A stretch of 64,000 bases of DNA from a bacterium (lineage in GTDB: Archaea; JAADDD01). Under the pieces are notes generated by a model. That model did no database searches. It worked only from the letters and a program-made list of their open reading frames with translations, and was not told the origin of the DNA. The stretch's first letter is position 1. Each line of letters begins with the position of its first letter. Shown piece by piece: positions 19,031 to 26,441 of this stretch. The stretch lies in NCBI GenBank assembly GCA_013154095.1, contig JAADDD010000004.1, forward strand, positions 146,766-210,765, read 5' to 3'. Position numbers and translations under genes: made by a program.

Positions 19031-20442
19031 AAGAAATCAAGCAATGACTTTGTCTTTTCTTCTTTTTTCTCTTCCTTTTTTGCTGGTTTAGGTTTTAGCT
19101 CTTGCGCGAGCCTAGCAATAACTTCTACTGTTCTGCGCAGCTGTTCTTGTCTGTATTTCTCGACAAAACTAACTATTTTCTGGAGCAACTGGCCTTCCCT
19201 TCCTCCAAGTAAGTACTTAATCTCTTCTCTCGATAGCTCAAAGTAAGCTGCCAAGTACTTGCCATATTCTGGATTGAACTTAAAGATCAGTTTTAGCCAA
19301 GGAACAAACTCTCTGGCTGCTAGTTTTCGCGAAACATGCACCTTTGAAGCAATTTTCCCTGCAATTCTCTGCACTAGTTCTCGCTCACTCTTTGTTCTTG
19401 CCAGTATTTGTATATAGCTCGGATAGTGGTAGCCGACAAATTTCTTCGGTGTGCTCTTTCTGGCAAGCGCGGCAGCACCGACCATTAATGCAGTGTAGTA
19501 TTTCAGGAAGCTCCAGTCGCCTGTTCTAAATATTCTGCCATAGAACATGTCTGCTCGAGAAAGGTAGTCGTAGGCATACCAGATCTCGCTAGGGTTACCG
19601 TACTCTCTAGGCACATTCTCTGCGATCCAGAACAGCAGCTCCTCGTAGTCGACATCATAAGCAGAGCTGTAGGCGAGCAGTGCAGCCTTTAGGCTGTCTG
19701 CCTTGAATATTCTGCCAAGAGTAACAAAAATGCTGTAGTCTTTCTTCTCTCTTGGTCCTAGATTTTCTACGTCCTGAACTGTTAGTCTTCTAGAAGCCTT
19801 AGCCAGCGCTTCTAGGTCATTGATTGCCGCGCGCACGTCGCCTTTGCAGCGCTCTGCCAGTAAGTACAATGCCTGGTCCTCGTATTCTATTCCTTCTTTT
19901 TCGCAGATTCGCCTAAGAACCTCCACGATTTCTCTGGTAGTCGGAGGCTTAAACTCTATTACTTTGATTCTTTTTTCTCTTGCATACTGTTTTATTTTCT
20001 TTACCGGTTCCGCGTAAGGATCGTTCGCTATCATGATAATGGGTTGGGTAGCTTTTTCCACGATTTCTGCAATAGCTTTTGCTCCGCCAATATCTTCTCT
20101 AGAATGGAGACCGTCAACTTCGTCGAGCAGAATAAGTCGGTACTTGCCAGTGAAGCTGGCAGAAGTTGCGGCAGCACCGACGATCCTTCTAATAATTCTC
20201 CAGGTACGCGAGTCAGAAGCGTTCAGCTCAACAACTTCTAGGCCAAACTCGTTGGCAAGAGCATAGGCAGCAGTAGTTTTTCCTATACCTGGCGGACCAA
20301 CAATTAGCACAGCCTTAGCTGTTGGCCTACCTTCAAGAAAACTCTTTAGCCAGGCTCTTAGCTCAGCTTTTGCCTGTTTATTGCCCACGATTTCGTCGAG
20401 AGTTTTCGGCCTGTACTTCTCGACCCAGGGAAGTTCTGTCAT
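19027..20442 (-). CDS. rfcL: Replication factor C large subunit
   Basis: About 471 residues from the ATG at 20442, where the conserved WVEKYRPKTLDEIVGN begins; an upstream in-frame ATG would add 17 unlikely residues. RfcL with RfcS loads the PCNA sliding clamp. Walker A GPPGIGKTTAAYALA, Walker B LILLDEVDGL and sensor 1 region IIMIANDP are present, then a helical collar domain. The C-terminal SLLDFF after a Lys-rich linker is a PCNA-interacting (PIP-like) motif. Its end overlaps the end of the giant secreted protein gene by 4 bases, on the opposite strand. Confidence 0.95.
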   Translation of the reverse strand: MTELPWVEKYRPKTLDEIVGNKQAKAELRAWLKSFLEGRPTAKAVLIVGPPGIGKTTAAYALANEFGLEVVELNASDSRTWRIIRRIVGAAATSASFTGKYRLILLDEVDGLHSREDIGGAKAIAEIVEKATQPIIMIANDPYAEPVKKIKQYAREKRIKVIEFKPPTTREIVEVLRRICEKEGIEYEDQALYLLAERCKGDVRAAINDLEALAKASRRLTVQDVENLGPREKKDYSIFVTLGRIFKADSLKAALLAYSSAYDVDYEELLFWIAENVPREYGNPSEIWYAYDYLSRADMFYGRIFRTGDWSFLKYYTALMVGAAALARKSTPKKFVGYHYPSYIQILARTKSERELVQRIAGKIASKVHVSRKLAAREFVPWLKLIFKFNPEYGKYLAAYFELSREEIKYLLGGREGQLLQKIVSFVEKYRQEQLRRTVEVIARLAQELKPKPAKKEEKKEEKTKSLLDFF

Positions 20443-20510
20443 ATACAGGTAATTCTTGCGGCAGCGAAATAAAAATACTAAATATTTTGCCAAAACTACA
20501 TATACTGTTT

Positions 20511-20831
20511 ATGCACGAACAAGAACTCTACAACTACCTGCGCTACTGCTGTCGGCTCAAAACAGTCCGGTTTTACATAGCAGGCAGGTTTCTGCTGCAG
20601 GTAGAACTTGAATTCTACAGCAGCCCGGGACGCGGAATTGTGCGCTTCCTTGAAATATATCTTTCTGGTTATAAATTAAGAAGGATACACACCAATTTTG
20701 GCGATCCTAACTGCCTAGTGCTCTGCTTCGACAAATATACACACAGAAATACTAGCTTTGCCGTACTTGATGCTCTTTCAAAATTTATTGATACAAACAC
20801 TAAAATAGAAATATGCTACTCTAGAGGGTAA
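20511..20831 (+). CDS. Small protein upstream of ftsY, unknown
   Basis: 106 residues beginning MHEQELYNYL. Alternating beta and charged segments, five cysteines, no membrane helix. The stop codon TAA overlaps the ftsY ATG by one base, so the two are translationally coupled. In other archaea ftsY follows L18a/LX and prefoldin alpha, but this sequence does not look like either. The ATG at 20511 was chosen because earlier in-frame starts lie within rfcL. Confidence 0.6.
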   Translation: MHEQELYNYLRYCCRLKTVRFYIAGRFLLQVELEFYSSPGRGIVRFLEIYLSGYKLRRIHTNFGDPNCLVLCFDKYTHRNTSFAVLDALSKFIDTNTKIEICYSRG

Positions 20832-21703
20832 TGGGTCTATTAAACAAGCTAGCATTCAATCTCAAGAAAGCTGTCTTTGGAAAAGCTAAAATCTCTCAAG
20901 AGCTGCTAGACGAGCATCTCCAGGAATTGTTGCAGGAACTAATAGAGCAGGACGTTGACCTTGAAGTAGCAGAGCAGCTTCTAGAGAACATAAAGAAAAA
21001 GCTTGCTGGAGCAGAGATTACCAGGCACGAGGATCTAGAAGAGCGTGTCAGGGAGGCAGCGCTAGAGCTGGTGCCAGTAGAATTACTGCACTGGTCTATC
21101 TTTTCCTGGGAACCGAAAAAGAAGCCTAGTTTGCTGCTTTTCTTTGGCATAAATGGCAGCGGAAAAACAACTGCACTTGCAAAGGCAGGAAAAATCCTAG
21201 CAGAAAGAGGATTCAGAGTCTTGCTAGTAGCCGGAGACACGTTCAGGGCAGCCAGCATAGAGCAGCTGGAGCAGCACGCAAAGCAGCTGAAACTGCCGCT
21301 GTTTAAGGGCCAGTATGGTCAAGATCCTGCAGCGGTGATATATTCTGCGCTGCAGCACGCAGAAAAGAGGCTGTACGACATTGTTCTCGCAGACACTTCT
21401 GGCAGAATGCCGACCAACGAGAACCTTGTAAGAGAACTGCAGAAAGTGGTGCGAGTGAACGAGCCAGAGCTTAAACTGCTGGTGCTCGACTTGAGCCAAG
21501 GAAGAGATGTCTACCAGCAGCTAGAGCTCTACGAGCAAGCAGTAGGCATTGATGCACTTATCCTTACAAAATATGACGTAGATCCTAAACCAGGAGTTTT
21601 GCTGAGCCTACTTTCCCACTATAAAAAACCTGTATTTTTTGTTTCTTGCGGACAAGACTACACTGCAGTGCTGCCTGTTAGCAAAGCATTGGCGCAACTT
21701 TAA
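20831..21703 (+). CDS. ftsY: Signal recognition particle receptor FtsY
   Basis: 290-residue SRP receptor GTPase that docks SRP-ribosome complexes at the membrane translocon. An N-domain helical bundle (1-95) lacks the long acidic A domain of bacterial forms. The G domain shows G1 GINGSGKTT, the insertion box GDTFRAASIEQL, G3 DTSGRMPTN and G4 TKYDVD. The C-terminal motif is shortened (VSCGQDYTAVLP). Translated in a one-base overlap with the preceding gene. Confidence 0.94.
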   Translation: MGLLNKLAFNLKKAVFGKAKISQELLDEHLQELLQELIEQDVDLEVAEQLLENIKKKLAGAEITRHEDLEERVREAALELVPVELLHWSIFSWEPKKKPSLLLFFGINGSGKTTALAKAGKILAERGFRVLLVAGDTFRAASIEQLEQHAKQLKLPLFKGQYGQDPAAVIYSALQHAEKRLYDIVLADTSGRMPTNENLVRELQKVVRVNEPELKLLVLDLSQGRDVYQQLELYEQAVGIDALILTKYDVDPKPGVLLSLLSHYKKPVFFVSCGQDYTAVLPVSKALAQL

Positions 21704-21732
21704 ATAATTATTAACTAACAAAATACTTTGGT

Positions 21733-22662
21733 ATGAACAAGAAATTCCTTCCTCTAGTTTTTGTAGGAATTGCTGTTGCGTGCTTTGCCTGTGCTGCATA
21801 CTTGCTGTGGCACAAAGCATATTCTACCACGAAAATAGTCAATGAAAGCTTAGTCAATACTTCGCTGTTCAGCTTGCAGGCTCCTGAAGCAGCAAAGATC
21901 ACAGCAACCGTGGAAATCCTGCAGATTAACCCTAACTGGACGTATAAACTGGCAATGGAAGGTTCTGGATATTACTATAGGAAAGGCAAAGAAGTGCTAG
22001 CACTAATGAATTGCACGCTTACAGGACTTTACAAATTTGCTGAAGGATTCCTCGCGGTGCTAGTTAACCGTACATTGATTGTCTGCACAAAAGTTATGTC
22101 GAACGTTACTTGTATTAAGCAGCAGCTTACAACAATTCCTAGCAGCTACGTGAACTACTCGTACTTGGTACAGCAGATCAAGCAGATAATTAAGAAATAC
22201 AACAATAAATTGAAGAACATCCGCATTGAGAAAGAGATCAAGCCAAACGGAGAAGTTATCTACGTGCTCAAGCTCAACAAGACACAGCTCGAGGAAATGC
22301 TAGGAGTGCTCATTGACATGTACGCTGACCTAGCAAAGCAGGGATTCTTCTTCAAGAACAAGTCCATCGAGCACTATGCCGAGTTCTTGAAGAACAACAA
22401 GCAGTTCTTTATGCAGCTATTCAAGAACTTGTCTGCTAGCTTCTACATGAAAGTTGTTGCGAAAGACAATAAGCTTGAAAGCCTCTACCTTAACTTCACG
22501 CTTGCTAACAAGCCAAAGCACAAAGAACTGCAGTTCATTGCAGAGCTTAAAATCTATCCAGAATCCTACAACGAGATCCTGCACGCTGTGTTGCCGGTCT
22601 ACGAAAAGTACTCCAAGAAAGCTCTTCCGCTATCTCACTACCTTACAGCACAATCTTTATAA
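21733..22662 (+). CDS. Membrane-anchored exported protein, unknown
   Basis: 309 residues. An N-terminal hydrophobic helix at about residues 6-28 follows MNKK and works as signal anchor; a lipobox is not convincing although Cys residues lie in it. The rest is soluble, Lys/Asn-rich, with several N-x-S/T sequons (NESLVNTS, NYSY, NLSAS, NFT). Not recognised. Its stop codon lies inside the TATA box that probably serves the following tRNA. Confidence 0.6.
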   Translation: MNKKFLPLVFVGIAVACFACAAYLLWHKAYSTTKIVNESLVNTSLFSLQAPEAAKITATVEILQINPNWTYKLAMEGSGYYYRKGKEVLALMNCTLTGLYKFAEGFLAVLVNRTLIVCTKVMSNVTCIKQQLTTIPSSYVNYSYLVQQIKQIIKKYNNKLKNIRIEKEIKPNGEVIYVLKLNKTQLEEMLGVLIDMYADLAKQGFFFKNKSIEHYAEFLKNNKQFFMQLFKNLSASFYMKVVAKDNKLESLYLNFTLANKPKHKELQFIAELKIYPESYNEILHAVLPVYEKYSKKALPLSHYLTAQSL

Positions 22663-22665
22663 ATT
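22655..22665 (+). promoter_or_regulatory. TATA box for tRNA-Pro(AGG)
   Basis: CTTTATAAATT centred about 30 bases before the mature tRNA 5' end, the normal archaeal spacing, overlapping the TAA of the upstream gene. A second AT-rich block (TTTTTATAG, 22668-22676) is closer. Supports the tRNA being expressed. Confidence 0.55.
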
Positions 22666-22689
22666 CTTTTTTATAGTTTTTCTTTGCGC

Positions 22690-22765
22690 GGGGCCGTGGG
22701 GTAGCCAGGTATCCTTTCGGACTAGGGATCCGAAGACCCGGGTTCGAATCCCGGCGGCCCCACCA
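22690..22765 (+). tRNA. tRNA-Pro, anticodon AGG, CCA encoded
   Basis: Cloverleaf: acceptor GGGGCCG/CGGCCCC, D arm GGGT...ATCC, anticodon stem TCGGA/TCCGA around loop CTAGGGA, T arm CCGGG-TTCGAAT-CCCGG, discriminator A at 22762 followed by genomic CCA. Position 34 is A, giving anticodon AGG for CCU. It is otherwise identical to the tRNA-Pro(UGG) at 37677-37749, which has T at that base. Archaea normally read CCU/CCC with GGG, and A34 tRNAs are very rare in archaea. The fold is perfect, so this looks like a functional gene rather than a relic. Confidence 0.9.
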
Positions 22766-22797
22766 CTTTAATTTCTTGGCTGAAGTATAGCCTTTGT

Positions 22798-23193
22798 ATG
22801 GACTGCGTGTTTTGCCGGATAGTTCGCGGCGAGCTGCCCTGCTACAAGGTATACGAGGACGAGCACTGCGTAGCTTTTCTGGACATCAATCCTGTCAGCA
22901 AAGGGCACTTGCTGGTTGTACCAAAAGTGCACGCGACAAAAATCACAGAACTTTCCCCTCAGCAGCTTTGCTCGCTGCTTGCTGCGGTGCAGTTGCTAGC
23001 AAAGAAAATAGAAGAGAAGCTGACACAGCACTATAACATTGTGATTAATCAAGGAAAGTTGGCTGGCCAAGAAATAGAGCACTTGCACATCCATCTAATT
23101 CCACGCTATGGCCAAGAACAAATTTTTTCGTGGAAAACTCATAAATTAACAGAAGAAGAAGCAAAAGAAGTGCTAGAAAAACTCAAGGAATAA
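22798..23193 (+). CDS. HIT-family hydrolase
   Basis: 131-residue histidine-triad protein. It has the N-terminal zinc-type pair CVFCRI, the substrate loop FLDINPVSKGHLLVVPK and the catalytic HLHIHLIPR triad. HIT enzymes hydrolyse dinucleoside polyphosphates or nucleoside phosphoramidates/AMP conjugates. It ends one base before the antiporter gene, so the two probably share a transcript. Exact substrate unknown. Confidence 0.93.
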   Translation: MDCVFCRIVRGELPCYKVYEDEHCVAFLDINPVSKGHLLVVPKVHATKITELSPQQLCSLLAAVQLLAKKIEEKLTQHYNIVINQGKLAGQEIEHLHIHLIPRYGQEQIFSWKTHKLTEEEAKEVLEKLKE

Positions 23194-23194
23194 A

Positions 23195-24811
23195 ATGCAG
23201 CCACTGCAAGAAATTGCAGCTCTTCTAGTTCTTGCAGCTGTTTTTTCTCTGCTTTTCCGTTTCCTGAAGCAGCCAAGCGTTATAGCCTACATTGTGCTTG
23301 GCTGGCTGCTGGGAACATTCTTCCTGAAGCTTAGTCCTGTGCTGCAGCTGCTAGGTAGTTTAGGCATTGCTAGCCTGCTGTTCATTACTGGCCTGCACCT
23401 TAAACCAAGAGAGCTGCTAGCAGATAGGCAAGTAGTCGCTGTCGGCACTCTCCAGTTCCTCCTGCTCACCCTACTCTATGTCCCATTGTTTTACTTCCTG
23501 CAGCATTCTCTTCCTGCAGCACTTTTCCTTGCAGCATCGTCTAGCTTTGCAAGTACTGTGATCGCCACTAAGCTGCTCTCAGACACAAAAGAACTGGATA
23601 CTTTTCACGGAAGGAAAGCCCTGGGAATCCTTGTGCTGCAAGACATTTTTGCAGCAGTGCTCATTTTCTTTGCTGGTGTGGGCAAGCTAAACTTTCCTGT
23701 GCTTGCAGGTCTAGTAGCGCTGCTCGTATTTTTTAATACTGAGAGAGTAAGAAAACTGCTCGACAAGCTACTGGCCTACATGGCAAGGTTTCCGGAAGAG
23801 CTGTTCTTGCTTGGCTTTGGCTGGTTCCTTGGCATAGGCTTGCTCTTTTCCTGGGCTGGGCTGTCGCTTGATCTAGGAGCGCTTGTTGCGGGCATGCTGC
23901 TAGGAGAAGTTCTCTACAAAGAACACCTTGAAGCAAGGCTAAGACCTCTCAGAGACTTCTTCCTTTTGTTTTTCTTTGTTTACCTAGGTGCGCAAATTCA
24001 CGGATTTCCGGCATTTAAGCAGCTCGTGTTTTTGCTGCTAGCTGCAGCTTTTCTTGTCTCCAGCAAGCTAGGAATTACCTACTTGCTGGGCAGAAGGTAC
24101 TGGTCCAGGAAAACCTCGCTACAGGTAGCACTGTACCTTTCTACCGCGAGCGAATTTTCCTTCATTCTCGCCTATCTAGCAGAACCTCTACTGCAAATCA
24201 ACCTTGCCCAGTACTACCTGCTCTTGTTGTTCTCTATCTTTTTTGCTGTTGGCCTTATCCAGGCAAAGAAACTGCTGCTCAAAGTAGCCAGAGAACAGCC
24301 TCCGAGGCTCAGCCATTCCTACAGAATAATTCTCCTGGGCTGTGACCGCCTTGGCAGCAAGATTGCCTGGAAGCTGCGCGAGCTAGGTCTACAAGACGAG
24401 CTGCTTGTAGTCGACATTAATCCGCAGATCGTGCGCGATCTTCTCCGTCAGGGTTACCGTGCAATCTACGCAGACGCTGCAGATGCCTACTTCCTGGAAT
24501 CGCTGAGCCTGGACAAAACAGAGCTGCTCGTATCTACGCTGCCCTCTCCGGACGACAATGCTCTTATCATAAAGCACGTGAAGTTCAGGAAACCAGAACT
24601 CACTGTAGTCGTTGTTGCTAGCACAGTAAGGGATGCGCTCCAGCTCTACAAGGCAGGAGCAGACTATGTAGTCTTGCCCTACTTCCTTGCAGCAGAAGTA
24701 CTCGCAGAAATGGTAGAGCAGTTTTGCCGCGAAAAGCAGCTACCAAATACAAAACTAGAAGAACTAGTGAAAAGGCTGTGCGCGCACCAGGAGCACCCAG
24801 AAAAGCTCTGA
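23195..24811 (+). CDS. CPA2-type monovalent cation/proton antiporter with RCK/TrkA-N domain
   Basis: 538 residues. Twelve or so membrane helices in residues 1-360 with the KefB/CPA2 features (PSVIAYIVLGWLLG, GLHLKP, LSTASEFSFIL), then a cytosolic Rossmann RCK domain from about 375 (IILLGCDRLGSKIAWKL, VVDINPQIVRDLLRQGYRAIYADAAD). Exchanges Na+ or K+ for H+, gated by NAD(H) or another ligand on the RCK domain. The usual C-terminal TrkA-C lobe is missing: the protein stops about 30 residues after the RCK_N fold. Confidence 0.92.
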   Translation: MQPLQEIAALLVLAAVFSLLFRFLKQPSVIAYIVLGWLLGTFFLKLSPVLQLLGSLGIASLLFITGLHLKPRELLADRQVVAVGTLQFLLLTLLYVPLFYFLQHSLPAALFLAASSSFASTVIATKLLSDTKELDTFHGRKALGILVLQDIFAAVLIFFAGVGKLNFPVLAGLVALLVFFNTERVRKLLDKLLAYMARFPEELFLLGFGWFLGIGLLFSWAGLSLDLGALVAGMLLGEVLYKEHLEARLRPLRDFFLLFFFVYLGAQIHGFPAFKQLVFLLLAAAFLVSSKLGITYLLGRRYWSRKTSLQVALYLSTASEFSFILAYLAEPLLQINLAQYYLLLLFSIFFAVGLIQAKKLLLKVAREQPPRLSHSYRIILLGCDRLGSKIAWKLRELGLQDELLVVDINPQIVRDLLRQGYRAIYADAADAYFLESLSLDKTELLVSTLPSPDDNALIIKHVKFRKPELTVVVVASTVRDALQLYKAGADYVVLPYFLAAEVLAEMVEQFCREKQLPNTKLEELVKRLCAHQEHPEKL

Positions 24812-24888
24812 GTGCAGCTTTTAAAAACATGCTAGATTTTCCCTTGAGCCAAACTTCTAATTATGCGCGCGCAGATTAATGTTTGGCT

Positions 24889-25482
24889 ATGAAGATCATT
24901 CCTGACGACATTGCTGGAAGAATAGAACAGCTCGAAGAAAAACCTGCACTCAAGGTGCTGCGGACCGAGCATCCTGCACTTCCTTTGCTCGAAGAATTTC
25001 TGCAAGAGCTGGCTTCTCTCAGTGTGCAGCTCCAAGAAGGCGAGCTGCCGGCAGAACTTCAGCCAGTGCTCCGCTTTCTCGGCATCCGTAACCCTATAGG
25101 TTATTTTTGCGAAAGACTGGTTTTTCTAGGTGTTCCTGCAGCGCTAGAAAGCCAGGTGCTGTTGGCAGATCTCGAGCTGCTAGCAAGGAAGCAGCAGCCA
25201 ATAAGCCTGCAGCTCTCGGGAACTATCGTAGTGCTGAGCACATCTTACTGTCCTTACTGCCCTTACATGGCAGTGCTCGCGCACAAAATAGCTGCAGGTA
25301 GCCCAGGAATTTATGGCGTAGTAGTCTCGCTGCAAGAATATCCTGAAGTGGCCGAGCGCCTCTGCTTGCAGGCAGTACCCTGCACGCTTGTCTTCAAGAA
25401 CGGAGAGCTTGTCGCTGAGTTTTACGGCATAAGACCCGAAAGGCTGTTCCTCAAGGAGCTCGAGGAATGGCTGAAAAAATGA
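24889..25482 (+). CDS. Protein disulfide oxidoreductase (thioredoxin/glutaredoxin fold)
   Basis: About 197 residues. The second half is a thioredoxin fold with active site STSYCPYCPYMAVLAH near residue 120 and the cis-Pro region LQAVPCTLVFKNG. The first half resembles the N-terminal unit of archaeal PDOs but has lost its CxxC, so only the CPYC site remains, unlike the two-site Pyrococcus PDO. It is followed in an ATGA overlap by a thioredoxin reductase that would recycle it. A TTG two codons upstream is an alternative start. Likely makes or isomerises disulfides. Confidence 0.85.
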   Translation: MKIIPDDIAGRIEQLEEKPALKVLRTEHPALPLLEEFLQELASLSVQLQEGELPAELQPVLRFLGIRNPIGYFCERLVFLGVPAALESQVLLADLELLARKQQPISLQLSGTIVVLSTSYCPYCPYMAVLAHKIAAGSPGIYGVVVSLQEYPEVAERLCLQAVPCTLVFKNGELVAEFYGIRPERLFLKELEEWLKK

Positions 25483-26348
25483 AAGTTCTAATTATTGGCT
25501 GCGGACCAGCAGGCATTACTGCAGCCATCTTTGCCAGCAGGCTAGGCCTGGAACCTGTGCTGGTCTGCAAGGAACCCTGCGGGCAGCTACCGGTAATTGC
25601 CAGGATCGAGAACTATCCCGCGCTCCCGGGAATTGCTGGCACGGAACTCTGCAGCAGGCTGCTCGAGCACCTTAATTTCTGCGGCATTGAGCCACTGCAC
25701 GACGAGGTTGTTTCCTTAGAGAGAACCGAACAGTTTGCTGCCCGCACTGCTAATGGAGCAGTCCTAGAAGCGCCTGCAGTTATTCTGGCCACAGGTTCTA
25801 GACGAAAAAGGCTAGACATTCCTGGAGCACAGCTGCCAGGAGTGCACTACTGTGCGCTGTGTGACGGCGCGCTCTATGCAGGCAAAAAAGTGGCAGTGAT
25901 TGGCTGCGGCGCAGGAGCAGCGCACGATGCACAAGTTCTCCTAAACTTAGGAGCAGAAGTCTACATTATCTGCAGGAGCAGGCCAAGAGCAAGAATGCCT
26001 CCAGGAGCCAGGATAGTTTACGGTAGGCCCACAAGAGTCCTGGGTTCGCGGAGAGTAGAAGCAGTAGAGATCGAGCACGCAGGAAAAAAGCAGGTACTAG
26101 AAGTTGCTGCAGTGTTCGTTGCCATAGGCCAAGAACCCTGCAGCGAGCTTGCGCGGCAAGTAGGCGCACAGCTCGACGAGCAGGGAAGGGTAGTCGTTGA
26201 CTGGCGCATGCGCACAACAGTGCCTGGGCTGTTTGCTGCAGGAGATGTCTGCTCTCTAGGAGCCAAGCAAATAATAGTTGCGGCAGCGCAGGGCGCACAG
26301 GCAGCGATCTCTGCAGCAGAATTTCTTGGAGCCCCGGGCGGGATTTGA
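25479..26348 (+). CDS. trxB: Thioredoxin reductase-like FAD/NAD(P) oxidoreductase
   Basis: About 289 residues from the ATG in the ATGA overlap (another ATG lies 12 bases earlier). The FAD-binding GCGPAGITAA, the redox pair CALCDG near residue 126 (CATC in most relatives), the NAD(P) motif GCGAGAAHDAQ and the C-terminal FAD block GLFAAGDVC are all present. Reduces the adjacent disulfide oxidoreductase. The last 22 bases, including the stop, run into the convergent tRNA-Thr gene. Confidence 0.93.
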   Translation: MKVLIIGCGPAGITAAIFASRLGLEPVLVCKEPCGQLPVIARIENYPALPGIAGTELCSRLLEHLNFCGIEPLHDEVVSLERTEQFAARTANGAVLEAPAVILATGSRRKRLDIPGAQLPGVHYCALCDGALYAGKKVAVIGCGAGAAHDAQVLLNLGAEVYIICRSRPRARMPPGARIVYGRPTRVLGSRRVEAVEIEHAGKKQVLEVAAVFVAIGQEPCSELARQVGAQLDEQGRVVVDWRMRTTVPGLFAAGDVCSLGAKQIIVAAAQGAQAAISAAEFLGAPGGI

Positions 26349-26403
26349 ACCCGCGACCTCCCGCTTACGAGGCGGGCGCTCTGCCAGGCTGAGCTACCGG
26401 GGC
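26327..26403 (-). tRNA. tRNA-Thr, anticodon CGT
   Basis: Reads GCCCCGG for the acceptor, D arm GCTC...GAGC, anticodon stem CCCGC/GCGGG with loop CTCGTAA (anticodon CGT, codon ACG), T arm with TTCAAAT, and discriminator T followed by genomic CCA (26327-26329). U73 fits archaeal tRNA-Thr. No intron. The 3' part overlaps the end of the convergent thioredoxin reductase gene by about 22 bases including CCA. A TATA-like CTTTTTATTG (minus strand, 26428-26437) lies about 27 bases upstream. Confidence 0.95.
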
Positions 26404-26441
26404 GCACTCTGTTTTTCTTGCGCAGCTCAATAAAAAGAATT

